From: Mycolicibacterium baixiangningiae
Lineage (GTDB): Bacteria; Actinomycetota; Actinomycetes; Mycobacteriales; Mycobacteriaceae
Reading direction: 5' to 3'
DNA length: 64,000 nt
Assembly: GCF_016313185.1 (NCBI RefSeq)
Contig: NZ_CP066218.1
Span: 2,604,001 to 2,668,000 of the forward strand
Positions 1-9,694 of this stretch are shown one piece after another. A program made the position numbers and the translations under genes. Positions within the stretch are counted from its first letter, which is position 1, and each line of letters starts with the position of its first letter. Below the pieces are notes generated by a model that had not been told where the DNA came from, searched no databases, and worked only from the letters and a program-made list of their open reading frames with translations.

Positions 1-3000
1 ACGCCGTGCGGTTCTCCGCGGCCGTGCAGGCCGCGCTCGAGGACGGGTTCCGCGTGTTCGGCGAACTCGCCCCGCACCCGCTGCTCACCCACCCCGTCGA
101 CCAAACCGGCCGCAGCCTCGACATGAGCCTGTCCGCCCTTGCCGCGATGCGTCGTGAGCAGGAGCTGCCCGACGGGCTGCTCGGCTTCGTCGCCGATGTC
201 CACAATGCCGGTGGCAGCGTGGACTTCTCGGTGATCTACCCCGACGGGCGTCTCGTCGACGCGCCGTTGCCCACCTGGAGCCACACCCACCTGCTGCTGA
301 CCCGCGACGGTCAGGAGCAGGCGCAGGGTGGGTCGACGGTGGCCGTGCATCCGCTGCTCGGCGCGCATGTGCGCCTGCCCGAGGAGCCGGAGCGCCACGT
401 GTGGCAGGTCGACGTGGGCACCGCAACCCAGCCATGGCTGGGCGACCACCAGGTGCACAATGTCGCGGCGCTGCCCGGTGCGGCGTACTGCGAGATGGCG
501 CTGGCCGCCTCACGCGCCGTCTTCGGGGAGCTGGCCGAGGTCCGCGACATCACCTTCGAACAGATGCTGCTGCTGGAGGACCAGACACCGGTCTCCTCGG
601 TCGCCACCGTGAAACGGCCCGGCGTGGCCGACTTCGTCGTCGAGACCTACGACGAGGGCACCGAGGTGCGGCGCGCTGCCGCGGTGCTGCACGGCGAATC
701 CTCCACCGAGGCCCCCGGCGCCTACGACGTCGAAGAACTGCTCACCGCCCATCCGGAGCGCCGCGAAGGCGACGACCTGCACAGCTGGTTCGCCGAGCGC
801 GGCATCTCCTACGGGCAGGCGTTCTCCGGTCTTGTCGCCGCCCACACCCGCGACGACGGCGGCAACACCGTCCTCGCCGAGGTGGCGTTACCCGGTTCGA
901 TCCGCTCCCAGCAGGGCGCCTACGGCATCCACCCCGCGTTGCTCGACGCCTGCTTCCAGGCGGTCGGCGCCCATTCCGCGCTGCAGGCGGACGTGACCGG
1001 AACACTGATGCTGCCGCTCGGTGTGCGCAGGCTCAGCGCACACGCCTCCATGCGCAACGCGCACTACTGCTACGTCACGGTCACCAGTGTGAGCGCGGCC
1101 GCCATCGAGGCCGACATCGAGGTGCTCGACGAGGACGGCGCGGTGTTGCTCACCGTGGAGGGTCTGCGTCTGGGCAGCGGCGCGACCGCGGGCGGGCAGC
1201 GCGAGAGGCTGCTCAACGAGCGCCTGCTGACCATCGACTGGCGCAAGCATGACCGTCCCGAGGCCGACCATGTCGACGCGGGACGTTGGCTGCTGATCGC
1301 GACGTCGGACGATGCACAGTCCGAGGCCGCCCGACTGGCCGGGGAACTCACCCGCGCCGACGCCAAGGTGTCCACGACGGTGTGGACCGCCGACGGCGAG
1401 CATGCCGTTGTCGCCGAACAGATTCGGGGTCAGTTGACCGCCGACCACCACAGCGGTGTGGTTGTGCTCAACGCTGCCGGTGGATCCAGTGACGATGCAC
1501 CGGTGCGGGGCGCCGAATACGTCCGGCATCTGGTCCGCATCGCGCGGGAACTGCCCGAGGTCCCCGGCGAGCCGCCGCGGCTGTTCGTGCTGACGCGCAA
1601 CGCGCAGACGGTGCTGGCCGACGATGTCGCCAACCTCGAGCAGGCGGGTCTTCGCGGTCTGATGCGGGTGCTCGTCATGGAACATCCGGCGCTGCGCCCC
1701 ACCCAGATCGACCTCGACGACGCCGCGGAGCCCGGGCACGTCGCCGCGCAGCTGCTGTCCGGGTCCGAGGAAGACGAAACCGCTTGGCGCGGAGGTGAAT
1801 TCCACGTCGCGCGGCTGTCCGTCAGCCCGCTGCGTCCCGAAGAGCGCCGCACCACCGTCGTCGATCACGAGACCGGCGGCATGCGGCTGCAGATCCACAC
1901 CCCCGGGGACCTGGAGTCCCTCGAGTTGGCCGCGTTCGACCGGGTCCCTCCGGGACCGGGGGAGATCGAGGTCTCGGTGACGGCATCGAACCTCAACTTC
2001 GCCGACGTGCTCGTCGCCTACGGTCGTTACCCGAGCTTCGAGGGTCGGCTGCCCAAGCTGGGCGCCGACTTCGCCGGCGTGGTCACCGGTGTCGGTCCGG
2101 GTGTCACCGAACATCAGGTGGGGGACCGGGTCGCGGGGATCTCGGCCAACGGCGCATGGGCGACTTTCGTCACCTGCGACGCCAACCTCGCGGTCACACT
2201 CCCGGCGGGCGTGCCCGAGGACCGGGCGGCCGCGGTGCCCAGCGCCCATGCCACCGCCTGGTACTCACTGCACGACCTGGCCCGGATCGGTGCGCGTGAC
2301 AAGGTGCTGATCCACTCCGCGACAGGCGGTGTCGGACAGGCCGCGGTAGCGATCGCCAAGGCCGCGGGTGCGGAGATCTTCGCCACCGCGGGCAGCCCCG
2401 AGCGGCGACAGATCCTGCGGGACATGGGGATTGCGCACGTCTACGATTCCCGCAGCACCGCCTTCGCCGACGAGATCCGCCGCGACACCGACGGCTACGG
2501 CGTCGACATCGTGCTGAACTCGCTGCCGGGCGCCGCGCAGCGCGCCGGTCTGGAACTGCTGTCGTTCGGCGGCCGCTTCGTCGAGATCGGCAAGCGCGAC
2601 ATCTACGGCGACAGCAAGATGGGCCTCTTCCCGTTCCGGCGCAACCTGGCGTTCTACGCCGTGGATCTCGCGCTGCTGACGCTGACCAATCCGGACGTCA
2701 TGCGTCGCCTACTGGAGACGGTCTACCAGCAGATCGCCGACGGGGTGCTGCCGCTTCCGGAGACCACGCACTACCCGCTGGCCGACGGCGCCACCGCGAT
2801 CCGGGTGATGGGCGCGGCCGGCCACACCGGCAAGCTCGTACTCGACGTTCCGCACACCGGGCAGAGCACCGCCGTGGTGCCACCGGAGAACGCCGAGGTC
2901 TTCCGAGGCGACGGCGCCTACGTGGTCACCGGCGGGATGGGCGGGCTCGGCCTGTTCCTCGCCGAGAAGATGGCTGCGGCCGGCTGTGGCCGGATCGTTC

Positions 3001-3956
3001 TCAACGGCCGCTCCGCGCCGACCGCCGAGGCGGCCAAGGTGATCGACCGCATCCGGTCGTCGGGCACCGAGGTCGAGGTGGCGTTGGGTGACATCGCCGA
3101 CCCCGCGACCGCGGAACGCGCGATCGCCGCGGCGACCTCGACCGGGTTGCCGGTCCGCGGTGTGCTGCACGCCGCGGCCGTCGTCGAGGACGCCACACTG
3201 CCCAACATCACCGACGAGCTCATCGACCGCGACTGGGCGCCCAAGGTCTACGGCGCATGGAACCTGCACGCCGCCCTTGAGGATTCGGGGCAGGGTGGCG
3301 ATCTGGACTGGTTCTGCTCCTTCTCGTCGGCCGCCGCCATGGTCGGCTCGCCGGGGCAGGGCGCGTACGCGGCAGCCAACAGCTGGCTCGACGCGTTCAC
3401 CCGGTGGCGGCGGGCCCAAGGGCTGCCTGCCGGTGCGATCGCCTGGGGTGCGTGGGCGGAGATCGGCAAGGGCCAGGGAATGGCCGAGGACACCGCGATG
3501 GCAATCCTGCCCGACGACGGTGCCGATGCTTTCGACGCGCTGCTGCGCCACGACCGCGGCTACAGCGGCTATGCGCCGGTCGCCGGTGCGCCGTGGCTGA
3601 CCGCGTTCGCGCAGACTAGTAAGTTCGCCGAGGCCTTCCAGTCGATCGGCCAGAACAACGCGGGCACAAGCGCATTCCTCACGGAGCTGTTCGAGCTGCC
3701 CCGCGAGGAATGGCCGGGCCGGTTGCGCAAGCTGGTGGCCGACCAGATCGGCCTGATCCTGCGCCGTTCGGTGGATTCCGACCGGCCGCTGTCCGAGTAC
3801 GGCCTGGATTCGCTCGGCACGCTCGAGGTGCGCACCCGGATCGAGAACGAGACGGGTATCCGCATCGGCTCCACCGACATCACCACGGTGCGGGCGCTGG
3901 CACAGCGCCTGGCCGACACCCTCGCCGGTGATGCGGCCACAACGGGTCCGTCGTGA
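1..3956 (+). CDS. Mycocerosic acid synthase-like (Pks5-type) polyketide synthase, C-terminal part
   Basis: Iterative type I PKS of the mycocerosic acid synthase family, which elongates acyl chains with methylmalonyl-CoA to methyl-branched fatty acids. The gene enters the window open; the frame has codons starting at base 3, and the GTG at 6 is internal. Numbering from that GTG: the end of the acyltransferase domain (about 1-40), a dehydratase from about 114 with the WLGDHQV motif (His148), an enoyl reductase with a nucleotide-binding GGVGQ motif near 775, a ketoreductase with TGGMGGLG near 974, and an acyl carrier protein whose GLDSLG carries the phosphopantetheine Ser1269. The KS and most of the AT (roughly 800 residues by family length) lie outside the window. 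The full DH-ER-KR set means fully reduced chains. PapA follows after a 61-nt gap. Which member of the family it is (Pks5 or another MAS-like PKS) rests on context and is inference. Confidence 0.93.
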   Translation, partial: AVRFSAAVQAALEDGFRVFGELAPHPLLTHPVDQTGRSLDMSLSALAAMRREQELPDGLLGFVADVHNAGGSVDFSVIYPDGRLVDAPLPTWSHTHLLLTRDGQEQAQGGSTVAVHPLLGAHVRLPEEPERHVWQVDVGTATQPWLGDHQVHNVAALPGAAYCEMALAASRAVFGELAEVRDITFEQMLLLEDQTPVSSVATVKRPGVADFVVETYDEGTEVRRAAAVLHGESSTEAPGAYDVEELLTAHPERREGDDLHSWFAERGISYGQAFSGLVAAHTRDDGGNTVLAEVALPGSIRSQQGAYGIHPALLDACFQAVGAHSALQADVTGTLMLPLGVRRLSAHASMRNAHYCYVTVTSVSAAAIEADIEVLDEDGAVLLTVEGLRLGSGATAGGQRERLLNERLLTIDWRKHDRPEADHVDAGRWLLIATSDDAQSEAARLAGELTRADAKVSTTVWTADGEHAVVAEQIRGQLTADHHSGVVVLNAAGGSSDDAPVRGAEYVRHLVRIARELPEVPGEPPRLFVLTRNAQTVLADDVANLEQAGLRGLMRVLVMEHPALRPTQIDLDDAAEPGHVAAQLLSGSEEDETAWRGGEFHVARLSVSPLRPEERRTTVVDHETGGMRLQIHTPGDLESLELAAFDRVPPGPGEIEVSVTASNLNFADVLVAYGRYPSFEGRLPKLGADFAGVVTGVGPGVTEHQVGDRVAGISANGAWATFVTCDANLAVTLPAGVPEDRAAAVPSAHATAWYSLHDLARIGARDKVLIHSATGGVGQAAVAIAKAAGAEIFATAGSPERRQILRDMGIAHVYDSRSTAFADEIRRDTDGYGVDIVLNSLPGAAQRAGLELLSFGGRFVEIGKRDIYGDSKMGLFPFRRNLAFYAVDLALLTLTNPDVMRRLLETVYQQIADGVLPLPETTHYPLADGATAIRVMGAAGHTGKLVLDVPHTGQSTAVVPPENAEVFRGDGAYVVTGGMGGLGLFLAEKMAAAGCGRIVLNGRSAPTAEAAKVIDRIRSSGTEVEVALGDIADPATAERAIAAATSTGLPVRGVLHAAAVVEDATLPNITDELIDRDWAPKVYGAWNLHAALEDSGQGGDLDWFCSFSSAAAMVGSPGQGAYAAANSWLDAFTRWRRAQGLPAGAIAWGAWAEIGKGQGMAEDTAMAILPDDGADAFDALLRHDRGYSGYAPVAGAPWLTAFAQTSKFAEAFQSIGQNNAGTSAFLTELFELPREEWPGRLRKLVADQIGLILRRSVDSDRPLSEYGLDSLGTLEVRTRIENETGIRIGSTDITTVRALAQRLADTLAGDAATTGPS

Positions 3957-4017
3957 GGACGGGCGACAAGGCGTCGACGAAGTCGCCCGGGAACAACCAC
4001 GAAGCACGGGAGGTCTG

Positions 4018-5484
4018 ATGGTTGCCATCAAAGCGATCCATGACTGGATCGGCGCCCCGGGTACGCTCGTCTCCTGGGATCCGGCGGCGACGTCGTTGGC
4101 CAAGATGGCCGAGGCGCCGGTCAGTTCGGTGCCGGTGAGTTACCAGCAGGAGCAGCACATCCGGGGCTACCGGAAGCACGTGTCGCAGGATACCGACATG
4201 GCCCGGCTGAACATCCCGGCCTGGGATATGCCCGGCCAGTGCGACATCCGGGCGATGACCCACGTCATCAACGCCTACATCCGCAGGCACGACACGTACC
4301 ACAGCCGGTTCGAGATCACCGAGTCCGATGAGGTCATCCGGCGCACGGTCCGCAATCCGCGCGACATCAAGTTCGTGCCGCACCAGCACGGCGAGGTGAC
4401 CGCGGACCAGTGGCGCCGGCATGTGCTGGACACCCCGGATCCGTTGCAGTGGAACTGCTTCAACTTCGGCATCATCCAGCGCGACGACCACTTCACGTTC
4501 TACATCAGCGTCGACCACGTGCACACCGACGCCATGTTCATGGGTCTGGTGCTCATCGAGATCCACATGATGTACGCGACCCTGGTCGGTGGCGGGGCGC
4601 CGCTGAAGCTCCCGGACGCGGGCAGCTACGACGACTACTGCATCCGTCAGCGGGAGTACACCGACGCGCTGACACTGGACTCGCCCGAGGTGCAGGACTG
4701 GGTGCGATTCGCCCAGAACAACGACGGCACCCTGCCGCACTTTCCGCTGCCGCTGGGGGATCCGTCGGAGCCCTGCGGCGGAGAACTGCTCACCGTGCGC
4801 CTGCTCGACAGGCAGCAGGGCGAACGGTTCGAAGCGGCCTGCAATGCCGCCGACGCGCGATTCATCGGTGGTGTCTTCGCCTGCGCGGCGCTGACCGACA
4901 ATGAATTCACCGGTGCCAGTGACTATTACGTCATCACGCCCACCACGACCCGGCGCACTCCGGCCGAGTTCATGACCACGGGCTGGTTCACCGGGCTGGT
5001 GCCGGTCACCGTGTCGGTGGACCGGGCCAGCTTCGGGGACACCGCCCGATCGGCACAGAAGTCCTTCGACTCCGGGCTCGATCTCGCCCACGTTCCGTTC
5101 GAGAGAGTGCTGGAACTCGCCGGATCGGTGGGTGTGCGCCCGTCGGACCCCGGTGTGCCGATGGTGTCCTACCTCGATGCCGGACTTCCTCCGCTGTCAC
5201 CGAGTGTGATCGCACAGTGGGAGGGGATGAACGGCAAGGTCTACAGTGACGCCCGCGCAGCCTTCCAGGTCGGCATGTGGGTCAACCGCACCGAGCGCGA
5301 AACCACTGTGACCATGGCGTTTCCGGACAATCCCACTGCCAGGGAGTCGGTCGACCGGTACCTGCAGGTGATGATGTCGTGGTACCTGCGCGTGGCGGAC
5401 GGCGGCGCGGCGGGTCTGCCGGCCGGCCGGCACCGTGCGTCGGTGCGGCGTCGCGACGAATTGGTTCCCGTAGTCGGAGGTTGA
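4018..5484 (+). CDS. PapA-family acyltransferase (polyketide-associated)
   Basis: Polyketide-associated acyltransferase of the condensation-domain superfamily, expected to move the PKS product onto a sugar hydroxyl such as trehalose. ATG 4018 is chosen because a GGGAGG ribosome site sits at 4008-4013; an in-frame ATG at 3928 would overlap the PKS end and lacks support. The protein has 488 residues, a usual PapA length. The catalytic HxxxD motif is visible as H167-VHT-D171. It lies 61 nt after the PKS and overlaps the next gene by one base (TGATG), so the three are probably one transcript. The PapA4/PapA3-like assignment is by context; the acyl acceptor cannot be read from sequence. Confidence 0.88.
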   Translation: MVAIKAIHDWIGAPGTLVSWDPAATSLAKMAEAPVSSVPVSYQQEQHIRGYRKHVSQDTDMARLNIPAWDMPGQCDIRAMTHVINAYIRRHDTYHSRFEITESDEVIRRTVRNPRDIKFVPHQHGEVTADQWRRHVLDTPDPLQWNCFNFGIIQRDDHFTFYISVDHVHTDAMFMGLVLIEIHMMYATLVGGGAPLKLPDAGSYDDYCIRQREYTDALTLDSPEVQDWVRFAQNNDGTLPHFPLPLGDPSEPCGGELLTVRLLDRQQGERFEAACNAADARFIGGVFACAALTDNEFTGASDYYVITPTTTRRTPAEFMTTGWFTGLVPVTVSVDRASFGDTARSAQKSFDSGLDLAHVPFERVLELAGSVGVRPSDPGVPMVSYLDAGLPPLSPSVIAQWEGMNGKVYSDARAAFQVGMWVNRTERETTVTMAFPDNPTARESVDRYLQVMMSWYLRVADGGAAGLPAGRHRASVRRRDELVPVVGG

Positions 5485-6890
5485 TGTTGTCGACGCAGAT
5501 CAGGCCGGAACGATCTCGAACACTGCGGCCTTTGCGCGGGTTCGTGACCACACTCGAGGAGCAACCCGACGAGCGGCTCTCGTATCTGGATCAGGCGCTG
5601 TTCCTCGGCCTGCGCGCGACGGGACAAGCCGCCGTCATGCAGTGCGTGTGGGTCTACGAGCACGCCATGGACTTCGACGGTCTGCGGCGGTTCCACCGCA
5701 ACTTCGGGTACGGACTGGCGGGCCGGCGGATCGAACCGTCGCCGCTGCCGTTCGGCCGCCACCGCTGGGTCTCCTCGCTGGGGCCGCCGTCGAGCATCGA
5801 CGTCGCGCAGACCCCGCGTCCCCGTGCGGAATTGAGCGACTGGATCGACGAACGCGCCCAGCTGCCGGTCGATCCCGAGTGGGGGCCGGCCTGGCACATG
5901 GGTGTGCTGCCCATGACCGACGGCTCCACTGCCGTCAGCCTGGTGGGTTCACACTGCATCGGTGACGGAGGCGGGGCACTGCTGACCGTCTTCAACGCCG
6001 TCACCGGGAACACCCCCGACTTCGGGTATCCGATGCCGGGTGTGCGCACCCGGATGCGTGGCATCGCCGCTGACGCCCGCCAGACGCTGCGTGATGCTCC
6101 GGAGATCGGGCGCACGCTGGTCGCCGCGGCCAAGGTCGCCTACCGGCGGCGCAAGGACTTCGCCCGCTCCGACAAGACGCAGACCCCGGCCGGCGACGAT
6201 CACGTGGTGGTGCCCTCGGTGACGTTGTTCGTCGACGGGGACGAGTGGGATGCGCGGGCAGCGGCGCTGGGCGGCAACAGCTACTCGCTGCTGGCCGGTT
6301 TCGCCGCCGTGCTCTCCGAACGGATCGGGCGCCATCAGCCCGGCGACGGTCTGGTGCCGTTCATCATTCCCATCAACGACCGCACCCTGGAGGACACCCG
6401 CGCGAACGCGGTGATGCTCGCCAACGCCAGGATCGACCCGCGCGGTGTGACCACCGATCTCACCGCCGCCAGGGCCGCGATCAAACAGGCGCTCAAGACG
6501 ATGCGCGAGGAGCCCGACGAAACCCTCGCGCTCCTCCCGCTGACGCCGTTCATTCCGAAGCGGGCTGTGAAGTCCACCGCCGACGTGGCTTTCGGTTTCT
6601 CCGACCTCCCGGTGTCGTGCTCGAACCTCGGTGACCTCCCGTCTGAGATCGGCCGCATCGACGGCACGGACGCCGAGTACGTGATGTTGCGCGGGGTGGA
6701 CCGCTACATCCCGCGCTCGGTCCTCGAACAGCGACGCGGCCTGCTCACGGTGATCGGCGCCAGGGTCGGCGACAAGATGTCGATCGCGGTCATCGGATAT
6801 CAGCCCGGCGCAACGAATTCCAAACCCCGGCTGCGGGAGTTGACCACGGCGGCACTGGCCGACTTCGGTCTGACGGCCGCGGTCATCTGA
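5484..6890 (+). CDS. HxxxDG acyltransferase, first of a tandem pair
   Basis: Acyltransferase-like protein of 468 residues carrying H157-CIG-D161-G, the catalytic HxxxDG signature of condensation and wax-synthase/DGAT-type enzymes, plus a C-terminal PVSCSNLG segment that recalls the SN-x-P-G region of WS/DGAT proteins. The start overlaps the papA stop (TGATG) and has CGGAGG at 5475-5480. It is clearly paralogous to the next gene: both share LxxxDQA near the N terminus, GRRIEPS, LPFGRHRWVS, LSDWIDERS/A-type and VPKRAV-type blocks. A role in adding further acyl groups to the glycolipid is inferred from position. No hydrophobic export signal is seen, so a cytosolic role is likely. Confidence 0.78.
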   Translation: MLSTQIRPERSRTLRPLRGFVTTLEEQPDERLSYLDQALFLGLRATGQAAVMQCVWVYEHAMDFDGLRRFHRNFGYGLAGRRIEPSPLPFGRHRWVSSLGPPSSIDVAQTPRPRAELSDWIDERAQLPVDPEWGPAWHMGVLPMTDGSTAVSLVGSHCIGDGGGALLTVFNAVTGNTPDFGYPMPGVRTRMRGIAADARQTLRDAPEIGRTLVAAAKVAYRRRKDFARSDKTQTPAGDDHVVVPSVTLFVDGDEWDARAAALGGNSYSLLAGFAAVLSERIGRHQPGDGLVPFIIPINDRTLEDTRANAVMLANARIDPRGVTTDLTAARAAIKQALKTMREEPDETLALLPLTPFIPKRAVKSTADVAFGFSDLPVSCSNLGDLPSEIGRIDGTDAEYVMLRGVDRYIPRSVLEQRRGLLTVIGARVGDKMSIAVIGYQPGATNSKPRLRELTTAALADFGLTAAVI

Positions 6891-6897
6891 GTAACCG

Positions 6898-8286
6898 ATG
6901 GCAATCCAGATGCGCCCCAGGCTGACCGCCGGCGGACTTCGCGCACCGGGCGAATCCGCGGGGTTCGACGACCGGCTCGCCCATATCGACCAGGCGGCGT
7001 TGCTGCAGCAGCGGGCAACCGGTATCGCCAAGCTGGCGCAGGCGGTCTGGGTGTACGAGCACCCCGTCGACCTCGATGCGCTGCGGCGGTTCCACGCCAA
7101 CCTCGACCACAGCCTGCTCGGGCGGCGTATCGAACCGTCGGTGCTGCCGTTCGGGCGGCACCGGTGGGTGTCCGCGCAGGCCGAAGCGATGGAGGTGGCC
7201 CAACCGCGGCCGCGGGCCGGGCTCAGCGATTGGATCGACGAACGTTCGGCCGTGCCCATCGATCCGGAGTTCGGGCCGAGTTGGCATCTGGCGATGCTGC
7301 CCATGGGCGACGGATCGACCGCGCTCAGCCTGGCCGCCTCACACTGTGTCACCGACGGGATCGGGCTGTTGCGCTCGGTGGCAGATGCGGCCGACGGCCG
7401 TACCCGCCTGCTCGGATACGCCCCTGCCCGTGCACGATCCGGTCGTGCGGCAGTCCGTGCCGACGCCCGCCAGACGGTGCGCGATCTGCCGGAATTCGGC
7501 CGGACGCTGGCGGCCGCGGCCAAGTTGGCTTACCGGCGACGCAATGAGTTCACGCAGGCGGGTGCGACCCGTCCCCAGGCGACGATCGTCGATGGCGATG
7601 CGCCGGTGATCATGCCGGCGATCAACGCGTTCATCGACGCCTCGCACTGGGACGCGTGCGCGGAAAAGCTCAACGGCACGACGTATTCGCTGCTCGCCGG
7701 TTTCGCGGCGCGGCTGGCCGAACGTACCGGGCGGCACCGCGAGGACGACGGTGCGGTCTCGCTGCTGATCGCGATCAGCGAACGCACTCCCGACGACACC
7801 CGGGCGAACGCGGTGTCGGTGACCACCGTGAGCGTCGACCCGGCACGGGCCACCTCCGACCTGACCGACAGCCGGACGGCAATCCGCCAAGCGCTCAGAA
7901 CGATTCGGGAGGTGCCCGACGAGACGTTCGCGCTGCTGCCGTTGACGCCGTTCGTGCCCAAGCGGGCTGTCAGACGTGCCACCGGCGTCATGTTTGGTGA
8001 CCTTCCGGTGTCGTGTTCGAATCTCGGTGAGATCGACCCCGCTGTGGGCCGTCCCGACGGTTCAGACGCCGAGTACTTCATGCTGCGCGGTGTCGACCAG
8101 AGCATCACCCGCGAGCAGATCGAGACGGCCGGCGGTCAATTGGTCGTGGTCAGTGTGCGGCTGGGAGACATGATCTCCCTCGGCGTCGTGTCCTACCAAC
8201 CGGGTACGGCCAACACCAAACAGCAGCTGCGTGACCTGACCGCACTGACGCTGGCCGAATTCGACCTCTTCGGCGAGATCGTCTAA
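6898..8286 (+). CDS. HxxxDG acyltransferase, second of a tandem pair
   Basis: Paralogue of the preceding gene, 462 residues, with its own intact H149-CVT-D153-G motif and the same conserved blocks, including PVSCSNLGEI near residue 375. It starts 7 nt after its neighbour with no strong ribosome site, so translational coupling is likely. Both copies keep the catalytic His and Asp, which argues for two active enzymes with different acyl or hydroxyl specificity, not for a decaying duplicate. Its stop overlaps by 4 nt the stop of the convergent glycosyltransferase. Function in acylating the locus glycolipid is inferred. Confidence 0.78.
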   Translation: MAIQMRPRLTAGGLRAPGESAGFDDRLAHIDQAALLQQRATGIAKLAQAVWVYEHPVDLDALRRFHANLDHSLLGRRIEPSVLPFGRHRWVSAQAEAMEVAQPRPRAGLSDWIDERSAVPIDPEFGPSWHLAMLPMGDGSTALSLAASHCVTDGIGLLRSVADAADGRTRLLGYAPARARSGRAAVRADARQTVRDLPEFGRTLAAAAKLAYRRRNEFTQAGATRPQATIVDGDAPVIMPAINAFIDASHWDACAEKLNGTTYSLLAGFAARLAERTGRHREDDGAVSLLIAISERTPDDTRANAVSVTTVSVDPARATSDLTDSRTAIRQALRTIREVPDETFALLPLTPFVPKRAVRRATGVMFGDLPVSCSNLGEIDPAVGRPDGSDAEYFMLRGVDQSITREQIETAGGQLVVVSVRLGDMISLGVVSYQPGTANTKQQLRDLTALTLAEFDLFGEIV

Positions 8287-9533
8287 CTGTGCCGGCGCCC
8301 CGCACGCGCCGCATCTTCGAGAAGGTCGGCCGCAGTTCCCACACTCGTCGCCGGTTTCGTCATCGCCGCCGCGATCTCGCGGGCGCGGTCGACATAGCGC
8401 GGGTCGAGTACCTTGCGCAGGGCCTGCCGCAGCGATTTACGCGTCGTGGCCGAGAACCGTTGGTAATCGCCGACGCCGAGGTGTTTGACCCGCGAACCCC
8501 AGATCGGCTGTTCGGCACCGACCCACAGCACCAACGTCGGAACCCCGGCACGGACGCCGGCGGCCGTCGTCCCGGCACCCCCGTGATGAACCACGGCGCG
8601 GCACAACGGGAAAACCGCCGCGTGGTTCACGCTGCGCACCATCTTCACGTGCGGCGCCTGCGGCAACTCGTCGAGGTCCCACACACCCGAGCAGATCAGC
8701 GCCCGCTCGCCCAGATCGGCGCACGCCGCCTCGATCATCGCCACGGCGTCGGCGGGCGACTTCACCGGCATACTGCCGAAGCCGAAGTAGATCGGCGGTG
8801 TTCCGGCGGCGATCCACGACACCACGTCGTCGTCGGCGGCGGTGTTCTTCTCGAGGGTGATTCCGCCCACCAGGGGACGCCGCGGACCCCACTCCTGCGC
8901 CAGGCCGGGAAAGAAGATCTCGTCGTAGGCCTGGATCTCCAGTGCGCCGTCGTCGAGCATGCGGCGCACCGCGCGAGTATTCGCCTGCGGCAGGCCCAGT
9001 TCCCGACGTTGATCGTCCTCGGCGCCCTTGAGCACCCGCCAGTGCGCCCACTCGCCGAACGCCCACACCGGGCCGACGACCGCCGACGGCAGCGGCACCG
9101 GCAGCACCCTGGTGCTCGGACGCACCGGGAAGTAGTGCAGCGCCGCCAACGGAATGTCATGCGCCTTGGCGACATTCGCGGCGAGCTCCTGATACGTCGT
9201 CCCTGTCAGGATCAGGTCGGTGCCGTCGGCCAACGCGCTCAGCGAGCGGCTCATCTCCGCCCAGCCTTCGACGACGTACTCGCGCGCTTCCCGCAGCACC
9301 GTCATCGGGTTCCGCAGTTTGTACCACTCGCGGAAGATGTCCGCGTCGAGCTGCTGCTGCGAATCCACCCCGTAGGAGACCGGGACCCCGAGCCCGCACT
9401 CCTCGACGAACGAAATGAGGTTGGGCGGCACCGCAGTCCGCACCTCGTGTCCGCGCCGGGCGAGTTCGAGCCCGACGGCGGCGCACGGCTCGATATCGCC
9501 ACGGGTGCCGTGGACGGCGACGACGAATCTCAC
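8283..9533 (-). CDS. GT1-family (UGT/MGT-like) glycosyltransferase
   Basis: Glycosyltransferase family 1, GT-B fold, 416 residues, transferring a sugar from a nucleotide donor to a lipid or glycolipid acceptor. The N terminus reads like macrolide/glycopeptidolipid transferases (GTRGDIEP at residues about 9-16). The C-terminal donor-binding signature HHGGAGTTAAG followed by GVPTLVLW is present. Related genes (Rv1524 and Rv1526c) flank pks5 in M. tuberculosis, and similar enzymes build glycopeptidolipid sugars, so context fits. The GTG start at 9533 has GGAG about 8 nt upstream. The gene is inverted relative to its neighbours and diverges from mmpL. Confidence 0.88.
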   Translation of the reverse strand: MRFVVAVHGTRGDIEPCAAVGLELARRGHEVRTAVPPNLISFVEECGLGVPVSYGVDSQQQLDADIFREWYKLRNPMTVLREAREYVVEGWAEMSRSLSALADGTDLILTGTTYQELAANVAKAHDIPLAALHYFPVRPSTRVLPVPLPSAVVGPVWAFGEWAHWRVLKGAEDDQRRELGLPQANTRAVRRMLDDGALEIQAYDEIFFPGLAQEWGPRRPLVGGITLEKNTAADDDVVSWIAAGTPPIYFGFGSMPVKSPADAVAMIEAACADLGERALICSGVWDLDELPQAPHVKMVRSVNHAAVFPLCRAVVHHGGAGTTAAGVRAGVPTLVLWVGAEQPIWGSRVKHLGVGDYQRFSATTRKSLRQALRKVLDPRYVDRAREIAAAMTKPATSVGTAADLLEDAARAGRRHS

Positions 9534-9579
9534 CGGCGAACTCCGATGGCAGGGACGGCTTGTAACGGCAACGACAGCA

Positions 9580-9613
9580 CACCCGATTACAACATGAATC
9601 GGTTTGTCGGGTG
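9580..9613. promoter_or_regulatory. Nested inverted repeats between divergent GT1 and mmpL genes
   Basis: The gap 9534-9694 between the divergent glycosyltransferase and mmpL holds two nested inverted repeats. The outer arms are CACCCGA (9580-9586) and TCGGGTG (9607-9613). The inner arms are CCGATT (9583-9588) and AATCGG (9597-9602) with an 8-nt spacer. This fits a dimeric repressor or activator site serving one or both promoters. No regulator gene lies next to it, so the binding protein is unknown. Confidence 0.4.
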
Positions 9614-9681
9614 CTCGGCGATGGGTCCGGTGCTGTGCTCTGACCTCAACTGCGTCAGGGGTTTTGATCTTGTGAGCCGTG

Positions 9682-9694
9682 TAGCGTGAAAATC
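9682..9694 (+). promoter_or_regulatory. Leaderless-type promoter of mmpL
   Basis: A TAGCGT -10 element (9682-9687) lies exactly 7 nt before ATG 9695. That is the spacing expected when transcription starts at the first base of the start codon. This decides the mmpL start at ATG 9695 over the GTG at 9686, which would overlap the -10 box. No good -35 hexamer is visible. Confidence 0.55.

Noticed and set aside
3928..4017. ATG at 3928 as start of papA
   Set aside because: It overlaps the PKS end and has no ribosome site, while ATG 4018 follows GGGAGG and gives a usual length.
8289..9689. 466-codon plus-strand frame antisense to the GT1 gene
   Set aside because: The minus-strand frame carries the HHGGAGTT glycosyltransferase signature; the plus-strand translation is Arg-rich without motifs.
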